Positions 1-11,876 of a DNA stretch of 64,000 nt are shown in pieces. How positions within the stretch are numbered: the first letter of the stretch is position 1; each line of letters begins with the position of its first letter. A program made the position numbers and the translations under genes. This DNA comes from Archegozetes longisetosus (lineage: Eukaryota; Arthropoda; Arachnida; Sarcoptiformes; Trhypochthoniidae). A model generated the notes under the pieces. It had not been told where the DNA came from. It saw only the letters and a program-made list of their open reading frames with translations, and did not search any database. Location of the stretch: NCBI GenBank assembly GCA_018873245.2, contig JAEMBT020000007.1:5859129-5923128 (forward strand). Reading direction: 5' to 3'.

Positions 1-2691
1 TTTTGATGAACTTTAACAGAATTCGAATCACTTCCCGAACACTGGTGTGAACTGCAATTAGTTTGATGTTAGATCCGTTTCTGTAAGTTTTGCTATTTGA
101 AAAAAATTAGCACAAAAATTATAGAGAAATTGTAGACAAACATAAGACAAAGCTTCAACTCAAATGATTAATTATGTACATTATACAGTTAGTTAGTAAT
201 CTTGAGTGACATTTGCTACGAAAAAAGAGAGAACATGTTATTAAACCGTGAAATTTTTTCTTTCGTATATTTTAATTCTGTCTACTTTTCACTAATTATT
301 TTTCACCGCTTCAAATACTCTAATCTATTTTCTTATAGATGAGATTTTATTCATCATAATTCTTCTAAAGTCTTTACATTCAATTTTATGACATTTATCG
401 TGTAAATTGTTGAAAATTAGCTTCAAAAATGATTTATTGGATAACTTGAGTTCACTTTTAAAGATCTGTATCATTATGAGGGAAAATATAGGAACAATGT
501 ATGAGAGGTATTCAATGCTTGAGCGAAACAGCTTATTATTCCCGAGTAAGTGTTGTGATCCTCATCAGCGGAAGTAAAAATATAAGTCCTCTAAACAATG
601 GTTACATATACGGAAATGCACACTAATGAACAGAAGCACTCGAAAAATATCACTCAATAAAAGAGAAGAGTAACAAAACAAGGAGTACGGCATACCCGAC
701 GAAACAAAAGCAGACATAGCAACTCAAGTAAAGGTATGCATAAGGATGTGTCTCAAACAATAGCTCATATACTTGTTTAAACACATATATAGGAAAATGC
801 AAATCTAATCAAGCGCTTGGTAGAAAATCAGCTCTAAAGCATGGCAAAGAGCTCATCACCAGTTGTCTCCTGTATCCATGTCTGGTTTTTATTTCAATTA
901 CTGTATACGCAAAGTTTTACAGATAGTAATATTCCCCATAAGAATACTTTACTGTAATGTCCAAACGATTTCCAATGGAAAACTTTTTTAAAGCATTTGT
1001 GCCGAATTAGTCAAAAAAGCCATTTATAGTCCACTTCAGAAAAGGCCAGATTTACTGTAGGCCAGTATATCTGAGAGACTGCCCCGAAGTGATTGATAAA
1101 TAGGAGTATTAGCTAACTATACGAACAATGGCTTTAAATCAAAATTGATAAGAAATTTGTGGTTCGGCTCATAAATTGACTTCACTAGAACTCTTATTTG
1201 TTCGTATCTCAACTGCATTATCGATAATATGAAAACTTTTTTTATTACTTTTCCAGTGATGAATAAGAGAAATTGGTATTCGGTCTCTCTTAGAATAGAA
1301 TAGAATTCTTTACATGATAAGAAATTAGATATTAACGTCTAATATATTATAATTATCTAAACATTCAATTATGCAAATCAGTGATATTTAGTTGCACGAT
1401 ACCCTATTTTTGGATAAGCTTTTCAGCTGTTTTACATAACAAAGAATATAGTGCTCGAAGAAAACTGCAACATATTTGTTATCATAAAAGTTTATGGCAT
1501 AAAAACACTTTTTTATCATTGAATTATTATGTTGAACAAAATGCTGATTTCCGATAACAGAATTCATAGGAAAAAGTTTGTTATAAAAGGCGTCATATCG
1601 TGTTAAGTTAAATATAAGAGATATTTTATTATGATCTCTAGTATGTGTATTCATGTACAGTTGAAAGCAGAGATATCCCCTTTAACCCCTGATTTGCACA
1701 GTAGATGCTGAAAAATCTAATAGCTTCACACAAACAACAACTGTTAGAATATAACTCATAGTTTCTGAATAAAAAGTAACACTTAATCATAAGGTAAATA
1801 TTTATTGACTAACTTATAATAATAAAGATTTTAGCCGTAAAACCTACTTTTAAACTGACTTTAGCTACAAAAGCTCTAAAAGTGCATTAAATCATTGATT
1901 TTAGAGACTCTCAGGCCTTCTTATTAAAATATCAAGTTTAAAGTCTAATACTTCTTCATTAAGTCATTAAATGAACTGACAAAGGCTCGAAAATTTGCTG
2001 CTGATGCATCAATTTGAGATTGATAAAAGGAGATATCTTAGGTTTTAACTGTACGGACATGTCAGACACTATAATAGCATTGATTGTCAAACTTCGTTCT
2101 CTCTCGGGCTTCACTTGTGAAAGTATTGATGGTCAGTTCAACTTATATAATTCTAAAACAGCAAAGACAGTACTTTTAAACTCTAAAGAAAAGTTTACAA
2201 GTATAAAGTTAAATCATATTCTCTCGAATCCACATTTCCTTCCGAATCGTTGAGCGTAAGCCTACCTGATCTTCGTTAAAAGCACTGCTCTTTTCAAAGA
2301 CCATCTCTAAATCTTCAGGATTTCAGGTCGAATTCTAAGATCATCAATTTCAAATTTAATGAGCATTTCAACAGAGTGTAGTTAAAGACTACTCTCCATA
2401 TTGAAGGACAAGAATGAATCTAAAAACTTGTCTCACGTATTGGAACATTAATAAGAACTTCTGACAAGTTATACTCATGCATGAAGACTGAATAGATTTT
2501 TTTAATATAATTTTAATAAAAATGACCTTCGACTAATAATTTTCATGAATGATCTAAAGATGACTTAACATAAAATCAAATATCTATTATTTTTAAAAAT
2601 TTGTATATTTTCTTAGATTCTTACAGAATAGCTACTATTATAATACTGAACTTTATTGCCATTTACTTTCTGTCAGATTTAGTCTTCAGGT
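1..2691. other. Gene-free AT-rich stretch
   Basis: I see no supportable gene here. The longest open frames (for example 2014-2253 plus and 1388-1654 minus) show no recognisable domain, no exon partner and no compositional change from their surroundings. A short segment near 1655-1695 recurs in inverted orientation near 46665-46705, in an intron of the ionotropic receptor gene, so at least one old dispersed repeat is present. Confidence 0.5.
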
Positions 2692-3284
2692 TCCATGTCA
2701 AAAGGGCGAATGCTAAAGGGCGAATAATAAAGGGCGAATAATAAAGGGCGAATACAAAAAGAGTGAATACTATGGACGCAAACAAAAAGGTGGAAGTAAA
2801 AACGGGTAAATACAAAAAGGGCAAAAGCGAAGATGGACAGTTATAAAGGGCTGAAATAGTATAAGTTTAATTGAAACAGTCTTGAGGAAACGTACGTGAT
2901 ATATTCGGTATACTCGTGATTAACACCTAATTTAAAATATTCGCAATAAATAGAGCTATGGTTGTCCGCAAATTACGAGTTAACGGGACTAACAAATGCA
3001 ATGTCCGAATTTTTAACAACACGTGAGTTGTACCAGATGGATTGTTGTAACGTGCTAAGTTGTGTTGTTTAGCCGATTATATTAACTCATACTGCTTAGT
3101 ATATAGATTTTTGATTCTTGGATTCTGACCCAAACTCCATCAAATACATTCCTTTATTTTCGGGGTTTCGACTTCGATGAGTTCGATTTTATATACATTT
3201 TCACTCTTTTTGTATTGGCTCATTTTTACTTTCGCCCTTTTTGTTTGCGCCCTTTAGTATTCGCCCTTTAGACGTGATACCAGT
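2692..3284. repeat. Foldback element with tandem AAAGGGCGAATA-type units in inverted arms
   Basis: The left arm (about 2692-2850) is built of short units containing AAAGGGCGAAT, repeated in tandem and degrading rightward. The right arm (about 3190-3284) carries the same units in reverse complement (ATTCGCCCTTT). The outermost bases of the arms also match, TGTCAAAAGGGCG on the left against the complement of CGCCCTTTAGACG on the right. The roughly 340-base centre has no open frame. This looks like a foldback-type non-autonomous DNA element; no clear target duplication was found. Confidence 0.65.
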
Positions 3285-4976
3285 CCTCAGATCTCATTTT
3301 CTCAAACGTTTATTGAAGTCGATGGAAGTCCTACTTATATGGTAGTGTTATAGACACTACAAAAAATGCATTATATTAGATGCCATTTGATGTCAAAAGT
3401 AGTTATTGTCAAATGCCAATAACAGGTTCCGGATTTGTATTATAAAAAGAAAAATTTATACGGTTTTAACTCAAAATTTATAAGCTGGATTTTGGTTATT
3501 TTAGTCAATTTTCTAGCTAGTATTTTTTGAAAGGATGTGTTCACATTCCATACAAATGATCAGAAATTATTCAATTAAAGAGTTCTTTCCAAAAATTGAT
3601 TAAATTGAATCTACACGAAACTCAGTTCTGTTGATATTAATGTAGTTGTTTGAATGCCTTTGTTGTTGACGAATAATTTTCGCGCAATTTTAGATAACAA
3701 CAAAGGGATTACAGAGAAGGTAGAAATCCTATTAAATCAGTACCTAACAAAATATATCTGCAATGTTTGCTTAGGTAACAGAAGAAAAGCCCAGTCAATG
3801 CTTGATTAACGTTATTATAGTTGAAGAAACAGAAGGAATAAAGGATAAACTACTAAATGGCTGACTAGTTATCATTTCAATTCTATAACATCTTAAAACT
3901 TTAGCATAAGTCAAATTTAGTGATAGAGCTACTTATCGAGAAAGAACAGGAATAATATGATTATAGAAACTTATTTCAATTATTCTTTATATTCTACATA
4001 ACTTCTACATAGCTTTAATCATATATCATTTCCTTTTATATAAAATGAAGCCAATTTCAATTATTATAGTTTGCACACTCTTCTCAAAATTATCGATTTT
4101 CATTATTAGGGCTCTGATAAATATGTATTTATTCACAAATTATATGTCAGATATGAAAGAGTTTCGTCCACTGTCCCACATACTGATGTAATAAGCTCTG
4201 GCTAACGAAAACATAACTTATGGAATAATTCACAACAATAACTTCAACCATTGATTAATCATATGTTAAAGTATTGGTAGATTATGAAGGCATTGACATG
4301 AATAGGGCGGCCAAACTTTAAACATCTCACATTTAGTTTATAGATAAACACATATAATTTATTTCACAGCCCTATCAATCATAAAAGTCTTGAAGTTGTT
4401 TAGTTTGCGTTATTATTTAGTTTGAAAAAAGCAAAGAAAATGAAACTAATTCCTTCAAATCGAATTATTTTTCATAATTTTTTTCTTTTGAAGTAAATGA
4501 ATAAGTAGTTAGAACTTTCAAATTTGATGCAAATAAGATATGAGGCATTCAATTGATTACTATATAAAGCAAAATGCTGTTTTCTAGTAAAGAATATATT
4601 CATGAAATGACCATAACTTTTAAACTTTTAAAGTTACATGTTATTAATGTATCGAACATTCTGTGTGTGGTTATTGCAAGAGGTTTGCATTGACATTTGA
4701 GTTGAATAAAATGCCAATCATTGGAGTTTGCTTGAGAGTTGAAAAGGAAGAAGGATTTGGTCTGAGATTACAAAGCATCACAACTATTGTGAAAGCGTTT
4801 TCATGTCAAATGTCAATGCATTAATGGGTTGCAAATCTTTCATTAGAATTAGCATATAATTTAAATTTAATGAACGTTCGTTTTTTAGATATATTTCTAG
4901 TGTATCTTTTTATTCATTCTGGATTAAATACAAATTTCAACTCAATTGGGCATCAGATGCATTTATTCTTTTAATA

Positions 4977-4979
<3 letters not shown>
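3285..4979. other. Gene-free stretch
   Basis: No coding signal, RNA gene or strong repeat is visible. Two segments near 3650-3740 and 4670-4820 look loosely repeat-like but could not be matched to a second copy. Confidence 0.4.

Positions 4980-5059
<80 letters not shown>
4980..5059. repeat. Compound microsatellite (CT)n(CA)n
   Basis: About 14 CT units run directly into about 25 CA units without interruption. Tracts of this kind can adopt non-B DNA and are highly polymorphic. It lies 0.4 kb beyond the 3' end of the oligoribonuclease gene. Confidence 0.97.
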
Positions 5060-5060
<1 letters not shown>

Positions 5061-5486
5061 AAGAACTTTTCTACTTAGGAAGTCACAAGAGAGCAAACTT
5101 TTTATTCTTCAATAACGTATGAGAACTTAATTGACAAACATGTGTTCATAACTAATCTACGATATGTTGCAATGGTACTGTATTTCATGCATTATTAAAT
5201 ATCCTCTGGGTTCACGAGTCTAGTTTTGTCAATAAATGAGCTACTAAATCATTGCTCCTAATGTTATTCTCAACTGTCATATTTGGTTATAAACTTCTCA
5301 TTTTATAATCAGATAAAAAAATCAGTTGCATATCAAAATTAAATTAACAAAATAGATATCAATAATATAAGGCTTTTACTAAAGACAATCGTTTCAAAGA
5401 ATTAATGATTTATTTTATTGAAAAATTTTAAATTGATATTAGAAACAACACTTAATATTCTTAAATAGCTACTGATTAAAATCAGT

Positions 5487-6248
5487 TTATTTTGATATAA
5501 AATAGTTTTGGCGATAAAACTTTAATTCAGCAATACTCTCTTTGATGTCATCGATCGCTCTGTGATTCAATTCTTTCTTGTAGCTCTCATCTTTTTTATA
5601 CCAAATACGAACCAATTCTTTGATAGTTGAGACATCAATAGTTCGATAATGAAGACAAGACGCAAATTTAGGACAATATTTGTTCAAAAATATTCGGTCG
5701 TAACCTAACATCAGTTTTTATTTTATTAAATAATTCAAACTTAACAAAAATGATAACTATAGTCTTAAGCGATAACTCACTGACAGAATTTCCAGCTAAC
5801 AGTCCTTTAGTTATGTCGAATTCAGACATAAACTGATAGAGTTTTTCATCCACTTCTTCGACAGTCAGTTGTGATTGAAGACATTCTTTGACAAGACCTG
5901 AAGCGCCATGATTAGTAATGCACCACTCGCTCATTGAGTCCAACACTGACTTTTCAGTCTTTATGACTAATGGACCCAACGTTGAAATCTATTAAGAGAC
6001 AATAAATTAGTTACCAATTAGTAGCTTTTAATCAAATATGATTATTGGCTAACAGTTTCGAGGTTTCCATCGGTCACGATAACTGCTACTTCTAAAAGTT
6101 TGTCTACGTTGGCATCGAGTCCAGTCATCTCGCAGTCCACCCAGACTATCTTTTTTCCAACTGGTTTACATTTTTGTGACATTTCTCTAATTAATTGAAT
6201 TTTAGTTAATTTAGTACTCAATGAAAATAAAGCGCGATTCAAAAACAT
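5487..6248 (-). CDS. REXO2: Oligoribonuclease (REXO2-like 3'-5' exoribonuclease)
   Basis: Three exons, 6248-6054, 5988-5781 and 5704-5487, joined by GT-AG introns of 65 and 76 bases, give 206 residues. The family degrades 2-5 nt RNA to mononucleotides in mitochondria and cytosol. The DEDDh exonuclease signature is complete: D and E in [10 protein letters not shown] (residues ~37-46), the third D in GNSVSYDRIFL, and H and D in NHRAIDDI near the C-terminus. Other family landmarks are DSMSEWC and [18 protein letters not shown]. The first ~25 residues are basic with hydroxylated residues and no early acids, which fits a mitochondrial presequence; a second Met just before the core could make a cytosolic form. 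It is divergently paired with SRPRB, 534 bases between start codons, so a shared promoter region is likely. Confidence 0.95.
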
Positions 6249-6782
6249 TACTTCAAACTAGTTTCAAATCAGTGTTTTAAAGTTGCTTACAGTCAACCCA
6301 ACTTAGTTTAAATTTAAACGTTATGTTATGTACTTAATATAAACTTCATAAATTTGAATAAACTTTTTAAAAATGTCAATTCACCTACTTTTTAAGAAAA
6401 AACCAAAGTTTTTACATTAATATTGTTATTAAAATAAATTTCTTTAATTCAAATGGGTTTGATTGTATTTCAATCAAAATAATAATCAGACTGTAAATAA
6501 CGTCCAAAGACAGAGATATAATTTAGACCCTTTTCTGTATATAAAGGCTAAAGCTCAATATTATCTTGACTTTTAAATTAGACGTATTAGACTTTTGCTG
6601 ACTTATTTTTAAAGATATGGATACAGTTTGCGATTAAAATTTGTTCGACAAGTATTATGAAAATAAAACTAAACTATTGAACAACAATAATATTGCGTGA
6701 AATGAAACACGCATACAATTTAAAACACGTGGCAAACAGTTAACTATCATTTGAAATAAAGTTTATTTAAATAAACTAATAA
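6249..6782. promoter_or_regulatory. Divergent intergenic region between REXO2 and SRPRB
   Basis: 534 AT-rich bases separate the two start codons, which point outward. It must hold both 5' UTRs and probably both core promoters. No convincing TATA box or initiator could be singled out among the many AT runs. Confidence 0.5.
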
Positions 6783-7720
6783 ATGGATAATTTAGTGAAA
6801 CAATGGGTATCACTGAGCGAACAAAATGTGACAATTTTGGCGATCGTTGTCGCCATAATTACTATTGTTTTGCCAATGAGTCAGTTAAACATTGATTTAC
6901 TTTTGAAGACTTGAAAATGAACTAATTTTAATCTAATTTCAATTAATTTCCAGTAATTTATAGTTTTTTATCGCGAAAATCATTACGAAAGTCTGTGTTA
7001 GTGGTCGGTCTTTCGGATGCAGGAAAAACAGTACTTTTCACTCGAGTATTGTTCGAAATTTTTTTTTAATGTCAAGTTTATTAATTATTTTCCAATTTCT
7101 TTAATCATCAGTTAGTCGCGGATCGATTTATTTCATCCGTGACTTCAATGAGAGAGACCGAAGGCTCCTTAACTACGAAGAGTCGTAAAACCGTTTACTT
7201 GATTGATTTGCCTGGATTTGAGAGACTGAGAACCAAGTTTTGGGACGATTACAAGAATAGAGCCAAAGCTGTTATTTTTGTGGTCGATAGTTCAGATTTT
7301 GTTAATAATATTCGAGATGTTGCTGATTTGTTGTACGATTATTTAGTCGACGACTTCATTGCCTCGAAAAGAATACCATTTTTGATGGCCTGTAATAAAC
7401 AAGACGAGACCAGAGCCAAGTCGGCAAAAGTCATTCAGAAACAACTCGAGAGAGAAATGTATGATTTGTTTGAATTTTTCAAAATTTCAATTAGAAACAA
7501 ATTATGGATTCTTCTTAATTATAGTAATGCTATTCGTGAGACTCGTTCTGGTGCTTTGGGTTCGACCGGTGATGAAAACACTCGTGCCATTCTCGGAAAA
7601 ATGGATAAAGAATTTTCGTTTAACGATCTCAAGAATCCGATTGAATTCGTTGAGTGTTCAGTCGCTGAGAATAATACTCAATTGGATTCAGTGCTCAATT
7701 GGCTCGAAAGTGTCGCGTAA
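6783..7720 (+). CDS. SRPRB: Signal recognition particle receptor subunit beta
   Basis: Three exons, 6783-6879, 6954-7045 and 7112-7720, give 265 residues, the usual family length. The protein is an ER-membrane small GTPase that anchors the SRP receptor alpha subunit and helps dock ribosome-nascent-chain complexes at the translocon. An N-terminal membrane span (about residues 17-34, rich in Ile/Val/Ala) precedes the GTPase domain. Visible nucleotide motifs are GLSDAGKT (P-loop), DLPGFE (switch II, the DxPG form typical of SRPRB) and NKQD (base recognition), followed by the characteristic AKSAKVIQKQLE segment and a late ECS box. The donor at 6880 was chosen because only it keeps phase with exon 2. 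An AATAAA-like polyadenylation signal lies near 7828. Confidence 0.96.
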
Positions 7721-8284
7721 ATGAATTGATAGTTTAATTTCTCAATGTTTAAATTATCAATAATTGAATTAAAGAGTATTTTAATTTAATGAATGTCTGA
7801 TTTTCTTATTGTTTTCATTTTGTATAAAATAAATATTTTGTTGAACTATTGAATTGAAGTTTAATTGAGATTTTCTTATCTTTACTGAAGTCATGTTTTC
7901 TTTAATTACTCGAGAGATTATAAGTATCTAAAGTGATTAAAATCCTGGTAACGAACACTACATTCACATTATTGACTCATACATCAATGTCAAAACTTTC
8001 CGATTCAATCAAACAGCCTTCGGAATCGATTCAACAAACCTTTTGAGAGAATATTAAATTAAAAGGTGAATTCTCTCAAAAGTATAATCAGAACAACTGT
8101 AATAACTCATTATTTTTAATGAACTTTGATTTTCTATTGAAGCGTAGTTATAGTGATCTAATCTTTTTCTAGTGAATTGAGCTCTACTCGAAGGAAATAT
8201 TATACACAATCTCAAGTAAATGAACTCAGTTTCTATTAGTTTGAATGTGAAAATTCTAATAATTTAATTTGACGTCAAGTTAAA
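7721..8284. other. Intergenic stretch between SRPRB and the CYSTM-like gene
   Basis: It contains the SRPRB 3' UTR and the upstream region of the next gene. No further gene or repeat is visible. Confidence 0.45.
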
Positions 8285-8548
8285 ATGAATGTAAACATGT
8301 TTCCCTCGGATCCACCACCGAGTTACGCGGAGGCCACCTCTCAAACTTCAATTAGTTCAATTGATAGTGAACTGCCTAATCTTCGGCGGCAACATCCGTC
8401 ATCAAACATTATAAATATGATTTATAGCGAATCACAACAAACTGTAAGATCTGATCAATCAAATGCAAGTAGAAGCTCAAGCAAAATAAAGTCTTGCTGT
8501 AGTGCTGCTGCTGCCGTTTGTCTTGCTCTCTTCTGCAGATGTTGCTAA
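8285..8548 (+). CDS. Small PPxY protein with C-terminal cysteine-rich membrane module (CYSTM-like)
   Basis: Single-exon frame of 87 residues from an ATG in a reasonable context. The N-terminus carries PPPSY (residues ~10-14), a PPxY motif of the kind bound by WW domains of NEDD4-type ubiquitin ligases. A Ser/Asn/Gln-rich linker follows. The last ~18 residues, CCSAAAAVCLALFCRCC, alternate cysteine pairs with a short hydrophobic run. That pattern defines CYSTM proteins, tail-anchored palmitoylated membrane proteins linked to stress tolerance. Assignment rests on pattern alone and the exact function is not recognisable. An AATAAA signal follows at ~8738. Its AT-balanced codons match the neighbours. 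Confidence 0.7.
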   Translation: MNVNMFPSDPPPSYAEATSQTSISSIDSELPNLRRQHPSSNIINMIYSESQQTVRSDQSNASRSSSKIKSCCSAAAAVCLALFCRCC

Positions 8549-9367
8549 CTTTGACGCCAAAGAAAGCACACCATCATATTCCTTTCGAATTTTAGGAACC
8601 CCATTCTTCTATTGGTTTCTCTTAGTGCTCACCGTGTTTTCAGTTATTGTGACTATAGAATGTTTGATTTGAAATCTGTGATTTTTTTTATTAATTATCT
8701 TTATTTTCAAACTATCTGTAAAAATTGCATGATTTTGAATAAAAGTCAATTTACACTTTTTTATTCATAAGGATTTATTGTTCATTGAAAAAGAGTAACT
8801 TCTTCAATAATTTTTACTCATAAAATACAAAAAAGTTACTTAAGTCTTTGTGGTTTTGGATAAAACTTATTAAGATGGTTATATCAAATAAAAAAGTAAT
8901 CACATAAAAGCAAAACCAGCCTTGATCGGCAGTATGAACTTGGTAGAAGTATTGCTTAGCGAAATTGAAGTCAAACCTTGTAACGGTTAGTGTGATAAGT
9001 AGTTTGTTATAATAAAGTTTCACTTTTTGGACGTCTTCCAACTTTTTATTAAATACTCGTTGAACTATCAAAAATTACTTTATAAAATGAGCATTTCGAA
9101 CCAATTTAGAAAATATGAAATTTTAACGATAAGACACTAACTTCTTACATGTAAAGTTTCTTATCTAGAACCAAAGAAGGCATCTTTTCATGAGTAAACC
9201 TCACAATGACGCAAATGTTGAAGTTTTAATTAAATTTTTTCATTAAATGTTATTACCTAACATTTTTAAAATAATCAATATTAATCTTTGGTTCTGTTTA
9301 GTTTTAAAAAGCTAAAAACGTTACGAGTTAAAAGTGTGAGCTCAAAAGTTTGATTGAAAAAAAAATG
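8549..9367. other. Intergenic stretch between the CYSTM-like gene and tRNA-Tyr
   Basis: A minus-strand open frame at 8814-9071 encodes a hydrophobic segment that looks membrane-like, but it has no ATG at its start, no exon partner and no recognisable family, so I do not call it a gene. The rest is AT-rich noncoding sequence. Confidence 0.4.
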
Positions 9368-9454
9368 TCCGACGAGGCGGATTTGAACCACCGACCTAAG
9401 GATATCAGCATTATCTACTACAGTCCTCCGCTCTACCAGCTGAGCTATCGTCGG
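9368..9454 (-). tRNA. tRNA-Tyr (GUA) with 14-nt intron
   Basis: On the minus strand the sequence folds into a full cloverleaf. The acceptor stem CCGACGA pairs with TCGTCGG, with discriminator A at 9368. The D arm is the canonical GCTCAGCTGGTAGAGC. The anticodon loop is CTGTAGA with anticodon GUA (complement of 9419-9421), and the T arm contains GGTTCAAATCC. An intron of 14 bases (9404-9417) sits one base 3' of the anticodon, the conserved place for eukaryotic tRNA-Tyr introns. A short T run follows downstream in the transcribed direction, as expected for Pol III termination. The mature length is 73 nt before CCA. Confidence 0.97.
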
Positions 9455-9910
9455 TTAATATTCTATCTTTGAAAAACTACTATTTATTTACGTGAATGAC
9501 CTTAATTTTATTAAAACTAGTTTTACTGATAAGGAAGCTGTTTTACATTGACAAAATTAGATCAAATTGCTTGTCAATAAGTGATATTTCGAAATCTCTC
9601 TAAGCTTATGCAGTTATATCGAAGTTCACGGTTTACTATAAACTGAAAGTGCAATGTAAAATATAGTTTATTTTGAAGGAATTAATATATTTTCTCAACA
9701 TTGGGCTATATAAAGAGTAATCTCATTAACAAAAATATAATACGACTATTAGAAATTCTAAATAAGCATAAAATTACATTTAAATTAATTTCTTTTGATA
9801 AAAAAAACTATTTAACAACTACATAAAATATCGTCATTATAGTGTTATCTGTAATGCTATTTCAACTACACTTTATAGTACTAACCTAACAATTCGATTT
9901 ATAAAACAAT
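9455..9910. other. Intergenic stretch downstream of the alpha/beta hydrolase copy A
   Basis: From about 9711 on, this sequence is shared with 11692-11876, marking the 3' flank of the tandem duplication unit. Nothing else is visible. Confidence 0.5.
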
Positions 9911-11247
9911 TTAAATTAATTTATTTATTTGGTCGTTAACAATATCACAATATTTTGCAAAAGCGAAGTGTCCACCAGTGCGAAAAGTCAAAACTTTGAT
10001 CCAATCTTCATCAGTGATAGTTTTTTCAACACTTCCATCAGAAGAATAATAAATTAAATGTTTGTCATTGACTCCTAAATCTTCTAAGAATTGCTTGAAA
10101 TTACTTTTGAGCACAAGTTTATCTCTTTCCCCATAAACAATAATAGTCGGAATTTTCTTATTCTTGAGAACTTTTAATCTATCGTGAAGTTTGTCTTGTT
10201 CTACATAAGTTGACGCAACTACAGTCAAAAGTACCTCATCAACATTCGCGTAAGACATAGGATAACCAACTTTGTGTGCAATCAAGTGTGGTCTCAAGAC
10301 ATCCATTATTTTGATTCCGAATTTATTTTGAGTTAATAATGCGAATACTTTACTCAAACGATAAAAGTATTTTGGGAGCCAAAGTGGTTGCGGACAAAAT
10401 AGACCAACCGATTTGATTGATAGTTCTTGCGGCTAAATATACATAAAAAAATACACGTGATTGAATCTCTAGCAAATAGCTCAAAATTTGATATCAAAGT
10501 TGTTCGCTTTTTGGACAATTATTTAAACCTAATTCAACACTGAAGTCAAACTCAACTTAAATGACTGTTTTGTAGTTTGATTAATTTTCTTTTCAGTGAA
10601 TATAGCTTTTACAAAGGTTGCTCAATATTTGAGTAGTTAGTGCAAAAAGTGCTCAATCAACAAGATTATTGTTGAAAACTTAGAAATAAGCGCTAATCAA
10701 ACGTATTTAATGTTAACTGACTTGAATGAGAGTTGAGAAAGTAGCGAAAATCCAGTGAACAATGTTTAAATATTTAATAGTATTTCGATTTAAAAATGAA
10801 TGTTTATAAAAGTTCTCACATCTGTCCAAAGCATTGAAACGGGATGAATGCCTGCTGAATGAGTTATCAAACAATCTATGTTTGTGATATTAAGAGCTCG
10901 CAAAAAGTCACGAATCAATTCAGACCTCTCTTCAGTCGAGTGCCAGAATGCCATTGTCTGTCGAGTTAGAGAAAAGTCAGGTAAATTTGGGGCAATCACA
11001 CGAACGTTAGATCCTTCGGTATCGAAATGATCGATTAATTCGACGAAGTGTTTGTGATAACCTGGAATGCCGTGAATGGCGACAATTGTTTTGCTGCAAT
11101 TATGACTCCTATTATGTCTGGTAGTGTCCACATATTCAATATTCACATCCAACCCATCTGATGGACTGTTTCGGTATAGTCTCGGATTTTGTTGTCGCAA
11201 CTTATCGAACAATTGGCCGCAAGTTTTAAATTGAACTGTTTTAATGC
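9911..11247 (-). pseudogene. Alpha/beta hydrolase copy A, start codon and presequence lost
   Basis: Exon 2 is 10432-9911 and exon 1 ends at 10820; the reading frame is open from there back to about 11257, where a TGA lies in frame just upstream. Compared with copy B (11877-14107), exon 1 is virtually identical through the catalytic half. About 60 bases covering the N-terminal presequence are missing or rearranged, and no in-frame ATG remains before the middle of the domain. The hydrolase motifs are otherwise intact: oxyanion turn AIHGIPG, nucleophile elbow THSAG (Ser nucleophile, with Thr where most relatives have Gly), acid in GERDKL and catalytic His in TGGHFAFAKY. The family looks like the metazoan DUF1057 hydrolases, of unknown substrate. 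It could still be expressed from an unseen upstream exon or a non-AUG start, so 'pseudogene' is an inference. Confidence 0.7.
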
Positions 11248-11876
11248 TTAATGCCAATCAATCGATTGACTATTTTCTTTTTTAAAATACTCGGAATAAT
11301 TATCGATTAGTACTAGTGTTGAAAAAATACATTAAATTATGAACATGTAAATACGACAACTTTAAGTAATATTTTTTCAAATTGCATTCAAAGAGTTGAG
11401 CAAATTAGATTTTGTTTCAATTCTAATGTTTTTCATTTTTTCTTAAGTTAAATTCAACTGTGAATCAATTTGTCAAAGTTTTAGTTTTCAGTTAAAACTG
11501 ATTAGTGCACTAATCTGAGAATTATTCAAAAACTTGACAACACTGTTAGTCTCTCATCCCGTTATTTATTGACACTGAATTATCAACATATTAACCATTG
11601 TTGACGTCGTGTATATTCAAATATTTTGAGTCCCTCTTCAATTTTTACTCATAGAATCCGATGTTATACAACAGACCCCTTTATATAATCTCATTAACAA
11701 AATATAATTGGACCATTAGAAATTCTAAATAAGCATAAAATTACATTTAAATTAATTTCTTCTGATAAAAAAACTATTTAACAACTACATAAAATATCGT
11801 CATTATAGTGTTATCTGTAATGCTATTTCAACTACACTTTATAGTACTAACCTAACAATTCGATTTATAAAACAAT

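Noticed and set aside
1388..1654. Open frame of 88 codons on minus strand with an ATG
   Set aside because: AT-rich random-looking composition, no recognisable motif and no sign of splicing or conservation that could be judged here.
2014..2253. Open frame of 79 codons on plus strand
   Set aside because: No true ATG at its start, no domain, no exon partner, and composition the same as the flanks.
8814..9071. Hydrophobic minus-strand frame that looks like a membrane protein
   Set aside because: No ATG at the start and no partner exon. AT-rich DNA readily yields Phe/Ile/Leu-rich chance frames.
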